Shown here: positions 43,086-51,723 of the stretch, piece by piece | How positions within the stretch are numbered: position 1 is the stretch's first letter | How the letters are laid out: every line of letters begins with the position of its first letter | NCBI RefSeq assembly: GCF_964186585.1 | Contig: NZ_OZ075067.1 | Location: forward strand, 1,736,001-1,800,000 | Length of the DNA: 64,000 nt | Direction: 5' to 3' | From: Microbacterium sp. MM2322 | GTDB lineage: Bacteria > Actinomycetota > Actinomycetes > Actinomycetales > Microbacteriaceae | Translations under genes and position numbers: made by a program | The notes under the pieces: generated by a model | Databases searched by the model: none | What the model saw: the letters and a program-made list of their open reading frames with translations, nothing else | Told to the model about the DNA's origin: nothing

Positions 43086-45215
43086 TCAGGATGCGGCCGA
43101 CAACGCGACCTCATCGACCAGCGTCGAGTCCTCGACGTGGTGGCAGGCGACGCGCGCGCGGCCGTGAGAGGTCAGCTCCGGCTCAGCGGAGCGACACATC
43201 TCCTGGCGCGTCTCGTCGAGAAGTTTGTACAACGGGCAGCGGGTGCGGAACCGGCATCCGCTGATCTCCTGCGTCGGGCTCGGCAGATCCCCCTGCAGGA
43301 GCACCCGCGCGCGACCGCGCTCGATGCGGGGGTCGGGGATGGGAGCCGCGGAGATGAGCGCCTTCGTGTAAGGGTGCTGCGGGTTGCCGAATACCGTCGA
43401 CACCGGACCCTGCTCCACGACGGAACCGAGATACATCACCGCGACGTCGTCGGCGATCTGGCGCACGACGGCGAGGTCGTGAGCGACGAACAGGTACGAC
43501 AGTCCCAATCGGGCCTTCAGATCCTCGAGCAGGTTGATGACGCCCGCCTGGATGGACACGTCGAGCGCGGACACCGGCTCGTCGAGCACGATGACCGACG
43601 GATTCGTCGCGAGCGCCCGCGCGATGCCGATGCGCTGACGCTGACCACCCGAGAACTCGTGCGGGTAGCGGTCGGACATCGACGGGTCGAGCCCGACGAG
43701 GTCCAGCAGTTCGAGCGCACGCTTGTCGCGCTCGGCCTTGCGTGTCCCGATCGCCCACAGGGGCTCGGTGATGACCTCGCTGATCGGCAGGCGCGGATCG
43801 ATCGCACCCATCGGATCCTGGAAGACGATCTGCACGTCGCGACGGAGCGCATGACGCTCGCGCGGGCTGAGCGTGCCGACGTCCTTGCCGTTGATCTTGA
43901 TGGATCCGGACTGCGGTGCGGTCATCTCCATGATCTCGAGGATCGTCGTCGTCTTGCCGCAGCCCGACTCCCCCACGAGGCCCATCGTGCGGCCCGGCTT
44001 CAGCGAGAACGACACGCCGTCCACGGCACGCACGGTCCCGACGCGGCGGGGGAAGATCGCACCCTTCATCAGCGGGAAGTGCCGGCGCAGGTCCGTCACC
44101 TCGACGACGGGCGCCGCACCGGAGTCGACGAGCTCGCCCTCGATGATCGGATCCGCGACGGTGAAGACCTCGCCGCGCGGGATCTCGCCACGGGCGATCT
44201 CGCCGCCGCGGATGCACGCGGCGACGTGATCCGGTCCCGAGGCGGGATCGTGCGCGACCAGGTCGGGCTCGACGTCCCGGCACGCGTCCACGGCGATGGG
44301 GCATCGGGCTGCGAAGGGGCACCCCTTGGGGAGCGCCGCCAGGGACGGCGGGCGACCTTCGAGCGGAACGAGCCGTTGCGTTCCCGCCGTGAGCATGTTG
44401 GGAACCGAACGCAGCAGCCCGATCGAGTACGGCATCTGCGGCTCGTGGAAGACCTGATCCGTCGTGCCGAGCTCGACGAGTTTGCCTGCGTACATGACGC
44501 CCACGCGGTCGGCGTGACCCGCGACGACACCGAGGTCGTGCGTGATGAGCACGACCGCCGCACCGGTGATGTCCTTGGCTTTCTCGAGCACCTCGAGGAT
44601 CTGCGCCTGGATCGTGACGTCGAGAGCCGTCGTGGGCTCGTCGGCGATGATCACCTTCGGGTCGTTCGCGATCGCCATCGCGATCATCGCGCGCTGGCGC
44701 ATTCCGCCGGAGAACTCGTGCGGGAACGCCTTGGCGCGCCGCTCGGGATCGGGGATGCCGACGGTCTTCAGCAGCTCGACCGCGCGAGCGGCCGCAGCCT
44801 GAGCCGACAGCTTCGAATCGTGGAGACGAAGTGCCTCGGCGATCTGGTCACCGACGGTGTAGACGGGAGTAAGAGCCGACAGCGGATCCTGGAAGACCAT
44901 CGACAGCTGCTTGCCACGGATACGGGACAGCTTCTTGTCGTCCATGCCGAGGAGCGACTTGCCCTCGAATTCGATTGATCCGGTCACCTGCGCGTTGGTG
45001 GGCAGGAGGCCCATGACGGCGAGGGACGACACGGACTTGCCGGAGCCGGACTCGCCGACGATGCCGAGGAACTCCCCCGGGTGGACGTCGTACGAGATGC
45101 CGCGGACGGCCTGCACGTCGCCCGATCCGCGTTGCGGGAAGGTGACGCTGAGGTCGCGGACCGAGAGGAGCGGCGTGCGGCGGGACTGCGGCGAAGAGAG
45201 AAGGGATTCAGGCAC
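43086..45215 (-). CDS. Fused DppD-DppF peptide ABC ATPase (system A)
   Basis: A 709-residue protein with two complete ABC ATPase domains, equal to OppD/DppD plus OppF/DppF joined end to end. The first has GESGSGKS and FSGGMRQRAMIAMA, the second GESGCGKT and FSGGQRQRIGIARA. Each ends in an oligopeptide-transporter C-terminal region with conserved Cys residues (GCPFAARCPIAVDAC and CRFRTRCPLY). It powers peptide uptake with the two permeases upstream. The GTG at 45215 overlaps the permease stop by eight bases. Confidence 0.93.
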   Translation of the reverse strand: MPESLLSSPQSRRTPLLSVRDLSVTFPQRGSGDVQAVRGISYDVHPGEFLGIVGESGSGKSVSSLAVMGLLPTNAQVTGSIEFEGKSLLGMDDKKLSRIRGKQLSMVFQDPLSALTPVYTVGDQIAEALRLHDSKLSAQAAAARAVELLKTVGIPDPERRAKAFPHEFSGGMRQRAMIAMAIANDPKVIIADEPTTALDVTIQAQILEVLEKAKDITGAAVVLITHDLGVVAGHADRVGVMYAGKLVELGTTDQVFHEPQMPYSIGLLRSVPNMLTAGTQRLVPLEGRPPSLAALPKGCPFAARCPIAVDACRDVEPDLVAHDPASGPDHVAACIRGGEIARGEIPRGEVFTVADPIIEGELVDSGAAPVVEVTDLRRHFPLMKGAIFPRRVGTVRAVDGVSFSLKPGRTMGLVGESGCGKTTTILEIMEMTAPQSGSIKINGKDVGTLSPRERHALRRDVQIVFQDPMGAIDPRLPISEVITEPLWAIGTRKAERDKRALELLDLVGLDPSMSDRYPHEFSGGQRQRIGIARALATNPSVIVLDEPVSALDVSIQAGVINLLEDLKARLGLSYLFVAHDLAVVRQIADDVAVMYLGSVVEQGPVSTVFGNPQHPYTKALISAAPIPDPRIERGRARVLLQGDLPSPTQEISGCRFRTRCPLYKLLDETRQEMCRSAEPELTSHGRARVACHHVEDSTLVDEVALSAAS

Positions 45216-46134
45216 GGTTGGCCCCCGAGGTCGGGTCGATCGCATCGCGCAGGGCGTCGCCGATGAGACTGATGGCGAAAAGAAGGACGATGAGGACACC
45301 CGCCGGGAAGACGAACAGCCACGGGCGTGTCAGCGCAGCCGACGTACCGTCGGCAAGCAGGGTGCCGAGCGAGACGTCCGGCTTCTGCACGCCGAAGCCG
45401 AAGTAGCTCAGCGACGTCTCCGACATGATCATCGAGACGATTCCGAGGGTCACGTCGATGATGAGCAGGGACGCGATGTTCGGGAGGATGTGGCGGCTCA
45501 GGATCTTTCGCGTCGGCAGACCCATGTAGCGTGCGGCCCGCACGAAGTCGCGGTTGCGCAGCGAGCGCGTCTGGTTGCGGACGACCTGCGCCATCACCAT
45601 CCAGCTGAAGATCGCGAGGAAGAACGTCAGCGCGATCCAGGAGAGGCTTTTGAACAGCGGGCTCAGAAGGATGAGGATGAAGAACGACGGCACGACGAGC
45701 AGCAGGTGGGTGAACCAGCTGATGACCTTGTCGGTGACTCCCCCGACGTAGCCTGCGACGGAGCCGATGACGGCAGCGAGCAGCGTCCCGAGGATGCCGG
45801 CGACGAGACCGATGATGAGGGACTTCTGCAGCCCCGCCATGGTCTGGGCGAAGATGTCCTGCCCGATGCTGTTGGTGCCGAACCAGTGGCGGAGCGTCGG
45901 CCCCATGCCCATGTTGTAGACGTCGCGATCGGTGATCGACCACGGCGTCAGGAACGGCCCGACGATCGACAGCAGCACGACGGCGGCGAAGGCGATGGCG
46001 CCGACCCAGAACCGCGGCATCCCGCGCAGTCGGCGCCAGACGAGACCGTTCCGGGAGAGCGGACGGCGCTGCTTGGTGATGGTCTGTTCGTCATCGAGGC
46101 TCACCTCGACGGCTTCTTGCTGAGCGATGACCAT
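45208..46134 (-). CDS. Peptide ABC permease, DppC type (system A)
   Basis: A 308-residue permease with six membrane helices, an N-terminal cytoplasmic segment (about 1-35) and the BPD_transp_1 domain. The ATPase-contact loop is RAARYMGLPTRKILSRHILPN. The first outer segment includes the NSIGQDIFAQTMAG typical of the DppC/OppC group. It overlaps the ATPase gene downstream and begins one base after the DppB-type permease stop, so the three form one operon. Confidence 0.92.
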   Translation of the reverse strand: MVIAQQEAVEVSLDDEQTITKQRRPLSRNGLVWRRLRGMPRFWVGAIAFAAVVLLSIVGPFLTPWSITDRDVYNMGMGPTLRHWFGTNSIGQDIFAQTMAGLQKSLIIGLVAGILGTLLAAVIGSVAGYVGGVTDKVISWFTHLLLVVPSFFILILLSPLFKSLSWIALTFFLAIFSWMVMAQVVRNQTRSLRNRDFVRAARYMGLPTRKILSRHILPNIASLLIIDVTLGIVSMIMSETSLSYFGFGVQKPDVSLGTLLADGTSAALTRPWLFVFPAGVLIVLLFAISLIGDALRDAIDPTSGANRA

Positions 46135-46135
46135 G

Positions 46136-47119
46136 TCAGCTCCTCACACGGGGGTCGAGGGCGGCGTAGATGATCTCCGAAAACGTCGAGGAGAGCAGCA
46201 CGAGAATGGCGACGAACAGGGTGCTTCCCGCTGCCGCGTTGACGTCGTTCGTGTTGACGGCCTGAAGCAGGAACTGCCCCATGCCGCGCCAGCTGAACAC
46301 GATCTCGAGCATGGCGGAACCCGCGACGAGTGTGCCGAAGCTGTAGGCAAAGAAGGTCGACATCGGGATGAGCGCGATGCGCACGCCGTGGCGGAAGAGC
46401 GCCGGTCCGCGCTCGAGTCCCTTCGACCGGGCGGTGCGGATGTAGTCGGCTCCGAGAACGTCGAGCATGACGCTGCGCTGGTAGCGCGAATAACTGGCTG
46501 CGCTCATGAGTATGAGCGCCAGAGTCGGCAACAGGAGATGAATCGCTCGATCGAGGGCCAGATCCCACCAACTCCCGCTGATCCCGGCGCTGTACTCCCC
46601 TGTGAACGTGATGAGCTGCACGCCGACAGCGTTGTTGAGGGCGGTCGCGCCGATCATCAAGAGCACACCGACGACGAAGGTCGGCGTCGCGAAGATCAGG
46701 AATGAGCCGTAGGTGACGATCTGGTCGCTTGCGCGGTACTGGCGGACGGCGCCCCACACCCCGAGCAGAACGCCGAGGACGGCTCCGATGAGCGAACCGA
46801 TCAGGAGGAGCCGAAGGCTGGCGCCGGAGCGGGCGATGATCTCCTCGACGACCGGCTGCTTGCCGATCGTGATGCCGAGCGACCCCTGCGTGAAGAGGCC
46901 GACGAGCCAGTGCCACAGACGCGCGACAACCGGAACGTCCGGGCTCTGGCCGAGCTGAGCGAGGGAGGCGTCGATCGACGCCTGCGGAGGTCGGGGGTTC
47001 CTGCCGTAGAACGCGTCGCCCGGCCTGAAGATCGCGCTGGCCAACACATAGGCCATGCAGGTGGCGATCAGGCTCAGGATCGCGTAGTTGACGAACCGGC
47101 GGAGGACATACAGCGTCAC
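46136..47119 (-). CDS. Peptide ABC permease, DppB type (system A)
   Basis: A 327-residue permease with an N-terminal helix starting at once (MTLYVLRRFVNYAIL), a long outer loop and five further helices. The contact loop with the ATPase is YIRTARSKGLERGPALFRHG. First gene of the system A operon: dppB-, dppC-, dppDF- then binding-protein gene. The GTG start has only a weak GGGA upstream and overlaps the stop of a 13-codon reading frame. Confidence 0.92.
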   Translation of the reverse strand: MTLYVLRRFVNYAILSLIATCMAYVLASAIFRPGDAFYGRNPRPPQASIDASLAQLGQSPDVPVVARLWHWLVGLFTQGSLGITIGKQPVVEEIIARSGASLRLLLIGSLIGAVLGVLLGVWGAVRQYRASDQIVTYGSFLIFATPTFVVGVLLMIGATALNNAVGVQLITFTGEYSAGISGSWWDLALDRAIHLLLPTLALILMSAASYSRYQRSVMLDVLGADYIRTARSKGLERGPALFRHGVRIALIPMSTFFAYSFGTLVAGSAMLEIVFSWRGMGQFLLQAVNTNDVNAAAGSTLFVAILVLLSSTFSEIIYAALDPRVRS

Positions 47120-47157
47120 CGGGAGATCCCGGACGATCGGGTCGCTGGCACAAACAT
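47116..47157 (-). other. Possible 13-residue leader reading frame before the system A permease
   Basis: ATG at 47157 opens a short frame (MFVPATRSSGISR) whose TGA overlaps the permease GTG by two bases. Its own ribosome site is weak, so it may be chance. The 228-bp gap 47120-47347 holds nothing else I can identify beyond AT-richer, promoter-like DNA. Confidence 0.2.
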
Positions 47158-47347
47158 GGTGGTGCTCTTTCTCGGGCTTACGCGCTCTTGCGTTGCGTTC
47201 GAATCGCCGGAACCGGATCCGGACTCAACGACCCTAACTCGCTCATCAACGCTGACAAGACCGTCTGGAAAACTCTTTGTATGAACGTAACATTGCGTGA
47301 CCTGCTCGCAAAATGACTGTGAACGCGCCGTAAAACCGTCAGTACGC

Positions 47348-47959
47348 TCAGCCGAAACCGCCGCTGATGATCACGGAGCACAGTCCCCAGGCGATCAGGA
47401 GGACCAACGCGCCGAGAGCGCGGAGATCCCATCGGCGCACGACCTCGCCCTCGCCGGAACCGGTTTCGGTGGCGGCATCCCACTGCCCTCGGATGAGCTC
47501 CAGATCGCGAAGGGCGGGGGGTATTCGGGCACGGGGGTTCTGATCCGCCTTGAGGCCGGGGCGCGCGGGACGCCCGGCAACGGGCCCCCCGAACGCATTG
47601 ACGATCCGACCGTCATCAAGGGTGAACCTGACCTGATAGCGGATGCCGATGTCAGTCACGCGTCCCCAGGGGACTCGTACGATGCGTAGCAGGTTCTGGA
47701 CGGTAGCGCCCTCGGCGTCTATGGCCACGTGCGAGACGAAGGTCCCGACGTAGATGAGCCACATGACGAGCAGGAGCCACGGCGCCAGGAGGAGCATCTC
47801 CCCCCAGCCTGCGCGGACCACGGCGTCGATGAGGAGCAGCAGCGTCACGAGCGATGCCAGGATGAGTGCGACCGTGCCGGATGCGGCACGGAAGACCCGC
47901 GGCGAGGCGGCCCGGGAATGCCCCGGGTCCGCCCCACCGTTGCGAGAGTCGGTGCTCAA
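47348..47959 (-). CDS. PH-domain (bPH2-like) membrane protein
   Basis: A 203-residue protein with two membrane helices (about 28-48 and 52-72), a bacterial PH-like domain (about 75-165; VSHVAIDAEGATVQNLLRIVRVPWGRVTDIG) and a C-terminal helix (about 182-200). The function of such proteins is not known. The TTG start overlaps the stop of the system B ATPase gene by four bases (TTGA), so it is the last gene of that peptide-transport operon. This could be incidental or a transporter accessory. Confidence 0.82.
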   Translation of the reverse strand: MSTDSRNGGADPGHSRAASPRVFRAASGTVALILASLVTLLLLIDAVVRAGWGEMLLLAPWLLLVMWLIYVGTFVSHVAIDAEGATVQNLLRIVRVPWGRVTDIGIRYQVRFTLDDGRIVNAFGGPVAGRPARPGLKADQNPRARIPPALRDLELIRGQWDAATETGSGEGEVVRRWDLRALGALVLLIAWGLCSVIISGGFG

Positions 47960-49677
47960 CGCTCTCCGCCGAGCGGGATGTCCGCACCGGGGATGGCTGC
48001 GAGGAGTCGCTGCGTGTACTCCTGAGTCGGCGATGCGAAGATCTCATCGACCGTCCCCTGCTCGACGACGCGCCCCTGCTCCATCACGCAGACGAGGTCC
48101 GCGGCGACCCGCACGACAGCGAGGTCGTGCGTGATGAAGAGATACGTCAGGTCGAGCTCGGACTGAAGCTCGGCGAGCAGACGCAGGATCTGATCCTGCA
48201 CGAGCACATCGAGAGCCGAGACAGCCTCGTCGAGGACGACGATGGACGGCTTGAGAGCGAGCGCACGCGCGATGGCGATGCGCTGGCGCTGGCCACCGGA
48301 CAACTCGTTCGGGTACCGCCACGCGACCTCCCGCGGCAGCGACACCTGCTCGAGGAGCTCGAACACGCGCTCGCGGCGCGACTTCTCGTCGCCCACACCG
48401 TGGACGCGCAGCGGCTCCGCGATGAGGGCGCCGATGCTCCGCAGCGGATCGAGGGAACCGTACGGATCCTGGAAGACCGGCTGCATACGACTGCGAAGCC
48501 CGAAGACGTCCTTGCGTGTCATGTCGGACGTGTCCAGACCGTCCACGAGGACCGACCCGCTGGTCGGCTTCTCGAGCTGAAGGACCATTTTGGCCACCGT
48601 CGACTTGCCCGACCCGGACTCCCCCACCAGCGCGAGCGTCTTTCCCCGCGGAATCTGGAAGGAAACGCCGTCGACGGCACGGAACGGCTCACTGCGGAAC
48701 CCACCCGAGCGGATCTTGTAGTCCTTCGTGAGGTCACGGACCTCGACGACGGGCTTCGCCTCGGCGACGTCTTCGCGGTGCTCGACACCTCGACGTTCGG
48801 CAACCGCCTGGATCCGGTGCGAGGCGAGGCTCGGGGCGGCAGCCACGAGACGCTGCGTGTAGGGATGCTGCGGAGCCTCGAGGATGACGCGGCTCGGCCC
48901 GGACTCGACGATCTCGCCCTGGTTCATCACGATGATGCGATCGGCCCGCTCCGCCGCGAGCCCCAGGTCGTGCGTGATGAAGAGCACCGCGGTGCCCTTC
49001 TCACGAGTGAGCGACGCGAGGTGATCGAGGATGACGCGCTGCACCGTGACGTCGAGAGCGCTCGTCGGCTCGTCAGCGATCAGGAGCTTCGGGTCCGCTG
49101 CAAGCCCGATGCCGATGAGCGCACGCTGGCGCATGCCACCCGAGAACTGGTGCGGGAACTGATGCATGCGACGCTCGGCGTCGGCAAGGCCGGCCTGCTT
49201 GAGGACCTCGATGGCACGCTCGCGCGCCTGCTTCCGGCTCGATGCCAGCCCGTTGGCCCGGACGGCTTCCTCCACCTGGAAACCGATCGACCAGACGGGG
49301 TTGAGATTCGACATGGGGTCCTGCGGGACGTAACCGATGTCGCGACCACGGATGGTCTCCATGTCCCGGCGGCTGGCGCCGATGAGGTCGACGCCGTCGA
49401 GCGTGATCGTTCCGCCGGTCACCGCACCGGTACCCGGGAGCAGGTTGATCACCGCAGCCGCCGTGGTCGATTTGCCGGATCCGGATTCACCCACGATCGC
49501 GACCGTCTCGCCGGCGAAGATGTCAAGATCGACGCCGTGCAGCACCTCCCGCACCTTCTTGCCGGTGCCGAAAGACACCTTCAGGTCACGGATCTGCAGA
49601 AGGGGCTGCGACACGGCGCTCTCCTTGTGGCTGGCACGCAGGCTCGCGCGGCTGATGGGGGTCTCGTTCTCACTCAT
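47956..49677 (-). CDS. Fused DppD-DppF peptide ABC ATPase (system B)
   Basis: A 573-residue protein with two ABC ATPase domains: GESGSGKSTTAA with FSGGMRQRALIGIG, then GESGSGKSTVAK with LSGGQRQRIAIARA. It is shorter than its system A paralogue because it lacks the Cys-bearing C-terminal regions after each domain. The ATG overlaps the DppC-type permease stop (ATGA). It powers the second peptide importer. Confidence 0.93.
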   Translation of the reverse strand: MSENETPISRASLRASHKESAVSQPLLQIRDLKVSFGTGKKVREVLHGVDLDIFAGETVAIVGESGSGKSTTAAAVINLLPGTGAVTGGTITLDGVDLIGASRRDMETIRGRDIGYVPQDPMSNLNPVWSIGFQVEEAVRANGLASSRKQARERAIEVLKQAGLADAERRMHQFPHQFSGGMRQRALIGIGLAADPKLLIADEPTSALDVTVQRVILDHLASLTREKGTAVLFITHDLGLAAERADRIIVMNQGEIVESGPSRVILEAPQHPYTQRLVAAAPSLASHRIQAVAERRGVEHREDVAEAKPVVEVRDLTKDYKIRSGGFRSEPFRAVDGVSFQIPRGKTLALVGESGSGKSTVAKMVLQLEKPTSGSVLVDGLDTSDMTRKDVFGLRSRMQPVFQDPYGSLDPLRSIGALIAEPLRVHGVGDEKSRRERVFELLEQVSLPREVAWRYPNELSGGQRQRIAIARALALKPSIVVLDEAVSALDVLVQDQILRLLAELQSELDLTYLFITHDLAVVRVAADLVCVMEQGRVVEQGTVDEIFASPTQEYTQRLLAAIPGADIPLGGER

Positions 49678-50615
49678 CGCTGGGCCCTCGACCTCGGGTC
49701 GACGGCGTCGCGGAGGAGCTCGCCGAGGGTGATGAAAGCGAGCACCGAGACGGTGAGCGCGAGCGACGGCCAGAACAGCGCCATCGGGGCGGACCTGATC
49801 TGGTTCTGTGCCTGACTGATGTCCAGACCCCACGACACGGTCGAGCCGCCGAGGCCGACACCCAGGAAGGACAGGGTCGACTCGGCGACGATCGCCGTAC
49901 CGAGGCTCAGCGTCGTGACGACGATGACGGGAGCCATCGCATTGGGCAGGACGTGCGTGACCATGGTGCGGAATCGGGAGAGCCCGATCGAGATGGATGC
50001 CGTCACGTAATCGGACTGCTTCACCCGGAGAATTTCGGCTCGGGCGATGCGAGCGGTGCTGGCCCACGAGAATCCACCGATCGCCAAGGCGAGGACGAAT
50101 TCGTTCCTGTAGTCCGCGAGGACCGACATGACGACGACGGCCGCGATGATGTAGGGGATCGTGAAGAAGACGTCACCCACGCGCGAGAGCACCGTGTCGA
50201 GGAATCCGCCGTAGAACCCGGCGAGGGCGCCCATGATGACACCGATCACCGTGGAGATCAGAGTGGCCATCACACCGACGATCATCGACGTGCGCGTGCC
50301 GTGGACGACGCGCGACCAGATGTCGCATCCCTGTCGGTCGAATCCGAGCGGGTGGCCCGCCGTGGCATCGCCGTTGCTGTTGTCCAGGGTGCACACACCC
50401 CCTGAGGGCGCTACCGAGGTGAAGAGCGTCGGTGCCACCGCCATGGCGACGATGATCGCGCACAGCAGGACAGAGATCCAGAAGGTCGGACGCCGGCGCA
50501 GATCGCGCCACGCGTCGATCCAGAGGTTGCTCTTCTTATCGCTGAGGCGGAGCTGATCGACGGGGACCGATTCCGTGTTCGTCGGCGCGACGTAGTGTGC
50601 GGAGTTACTTGACAT
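49674..50615 (-). CDS. Peptide ABC permease, DppC type (system B)
   Basis: A 313-residue permease with an N-terminal cytoplasmic tail, six helices and a longer outer loop containing GGVCTLDNSNGDATAGHPLG, FDRQGCDIW and two Cys residues that could pair. The ATPase-contact loop is YVTASISIGLSRFRTMVTHV. It overlaps the preceding permease by 11 bp and the following ATPase by 4 bp. Confidence 0.92.
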   Translation of the reverse strand: MSSNSAHYVAPTNTESVPVDQLRLSDKKSNLWIDAWRDLRRRPTFWISVLLCAIIVAMAVAPTLFTSVAPSGGVCTLDNSNGDATAGHPLGFDRQGCDIWSRVVHGTRTSMIVGVMATLISTVIGVIMGALAGFYGGFLDTVLSRVGDVFFTIPYIIAAVVVMSVLADYRNEFVLALAIGGFSWASTARIARAEILRVKQSDYVTASISIGLSRFRTMVTHVLPNAMAPVIVVTTLSLGTAIVAESTLSFLGVGLGGSTVSWGLDISQAQNQIRSAPMALFWPSLALTVSVLAFITLGELLRDAVDPRSRAQR

Positions 50616-51534
50616 AGCGAATCCTCGGGTCGAGCAGGCCGTAGAGAAGGTCGACGACCAGGTTCACCAGAACGTAGATCACGACGAAGATCGTGACGAA
50701 GGAGACCACGGTCGGCGTCTCTCGCTGGGTGATCGCCGTGAACAGCGTGTTACCCACGCCGGGCACGTTGAAGATGCCTTCGGTGACCGTGGCACCGACC
50801 ATCAGGATGCCGAACTGGGTCGCCGTGTCGGTGACCATCGGGATCATCGAGTTGCGGAGGACGTGGACGGGGATGACCCGCCGCCGCGAGAGGCCCTTCG
50901 AGTAGGCCGTTCGGACCCAGTCCTGACCGAGCGTCTCGATCATGGAGGCACGGGTCAGACGCATGCTGGACGCGTAGACGCTGAGGCCGAGCACGATCGC
51001 GGGGAGCCACAGGTCACCCCAATCGTTGCGTCCGCCGACCGTGGGCCGGAACCATCCCAACTGAACGCCGAGGAAGTACTGGGCGAGGAAGCAGAGGACG
51101 AAGATGGGGATGGCGATGAAGATGAGCGCCGTGACGAGGGCGCCGTTATCGAAGATCGAGCCCTTCCAGATGGCGGACAGCGCGCCGATGACGAGGGCGA
51201 GAACGAAGGCGATCGCTACGGACATGATCGCGAGACGCATCGTGACGGGGACCGTGCGGGCAAGCACATCATTAACGCTCTGACCGGAGAAGGTCGTCCC
51301 GAAGTCGAGGCGGAAGATGCCGCCCAGGTAGTTCGCGTATTGCACGATGAACGGCTCGTTGAGCTTGTACTGCTCGCGTAGCGAGTCGATGACAGCCTGA
51401 GGCGGCTGCTTGTCACCGAACAACGCGGCGACCGGGTCTCCGGGCAAACCGAAGACCATGAAATAGATCAGCAGGGTCGCCCCGAGGAACACGGGGATCA
51501 CCTGCAGGATCCGTCGGAGGATGTAATAGGCCAC
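50605..51534 (-). CDS. Peptide ABC permease, DppB type (system B)
   Basis: A 309-residue permease starting YYILRRILQVIPVFLGATLL, with six helices. The contact loop is WVRTAYSKGLSRRRVIPVHV. The GTG at 51534 is chosen because AAAGGGGG precedes it and the family N-terminus begins there. It is separated from the binding-protein gene by a strong hairpin. Confidence 0.92.
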   Translation of the reverse strand: MAYYILRRILQVIPVFLGATLLIYFMVFGLPGDPVAALFGDKQPPQAVIDSLREQYKLNEPFIVQYANYLGGIFRLDFGTTFSGQSVNDVLARTVPVTMRLAIMSVAIAFVLALVIGALSAIWKGSIFDNGALVTALIFIAIPIFVLCFLAQYFLGVQLGWFRPTVGGRNDWGDLWLPAIVLGLSVYASSMRLTRASMIETLGQDWVRTAYSKGLSRRRVIPVHVLRNSMIPMVTDTATQFGILMVGATVTEGIFNVPGVGNTLFTAITQRETPTVVSFVTIFVVIYVLVNLVVDLLYGLLDPRIRYVK

Positions 51535-51665
51535 CCTCGGCCCCCTTTCAGGGAAAAGACGTATCGGTGCTGACGCACGAAGAAGGGCCCCGCAAACGCG
51601 GCGCCCCTGAGAAACCCATCCTCGACCTCGTTTCCTGGGAGAAAGGTGAGATGGACGGGTCACGC

Positions 51666-51701
51666 CACGAGGCGGTGACGGGTAACCGTCACCGCCTCGT
51701 G
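51666..51701 (-). terminator. Strong 16-bp stem-loop between binding-protein and permease genes
   Basis: A perfect 16-bp stem (CACGAGGCGGTGACGG and complement) with a four-base loop, 22 bp after the binding-protein stop and 132 bp before the permease start. No U-tract follows. It probably acts as a partial terminator or protects the upstream mRNA, giving more binding protein than permease. Confidence 0.65.
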
Positions 51702-51723
51702 TGAGGTGATGCTTGAAGGCAGA

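Noticed and set aside
47120..47347. A small RNA or riboswitch before the system A permease
   Set aside because: The gap is AT-richer but I find no convincing conserved fold or terminator.
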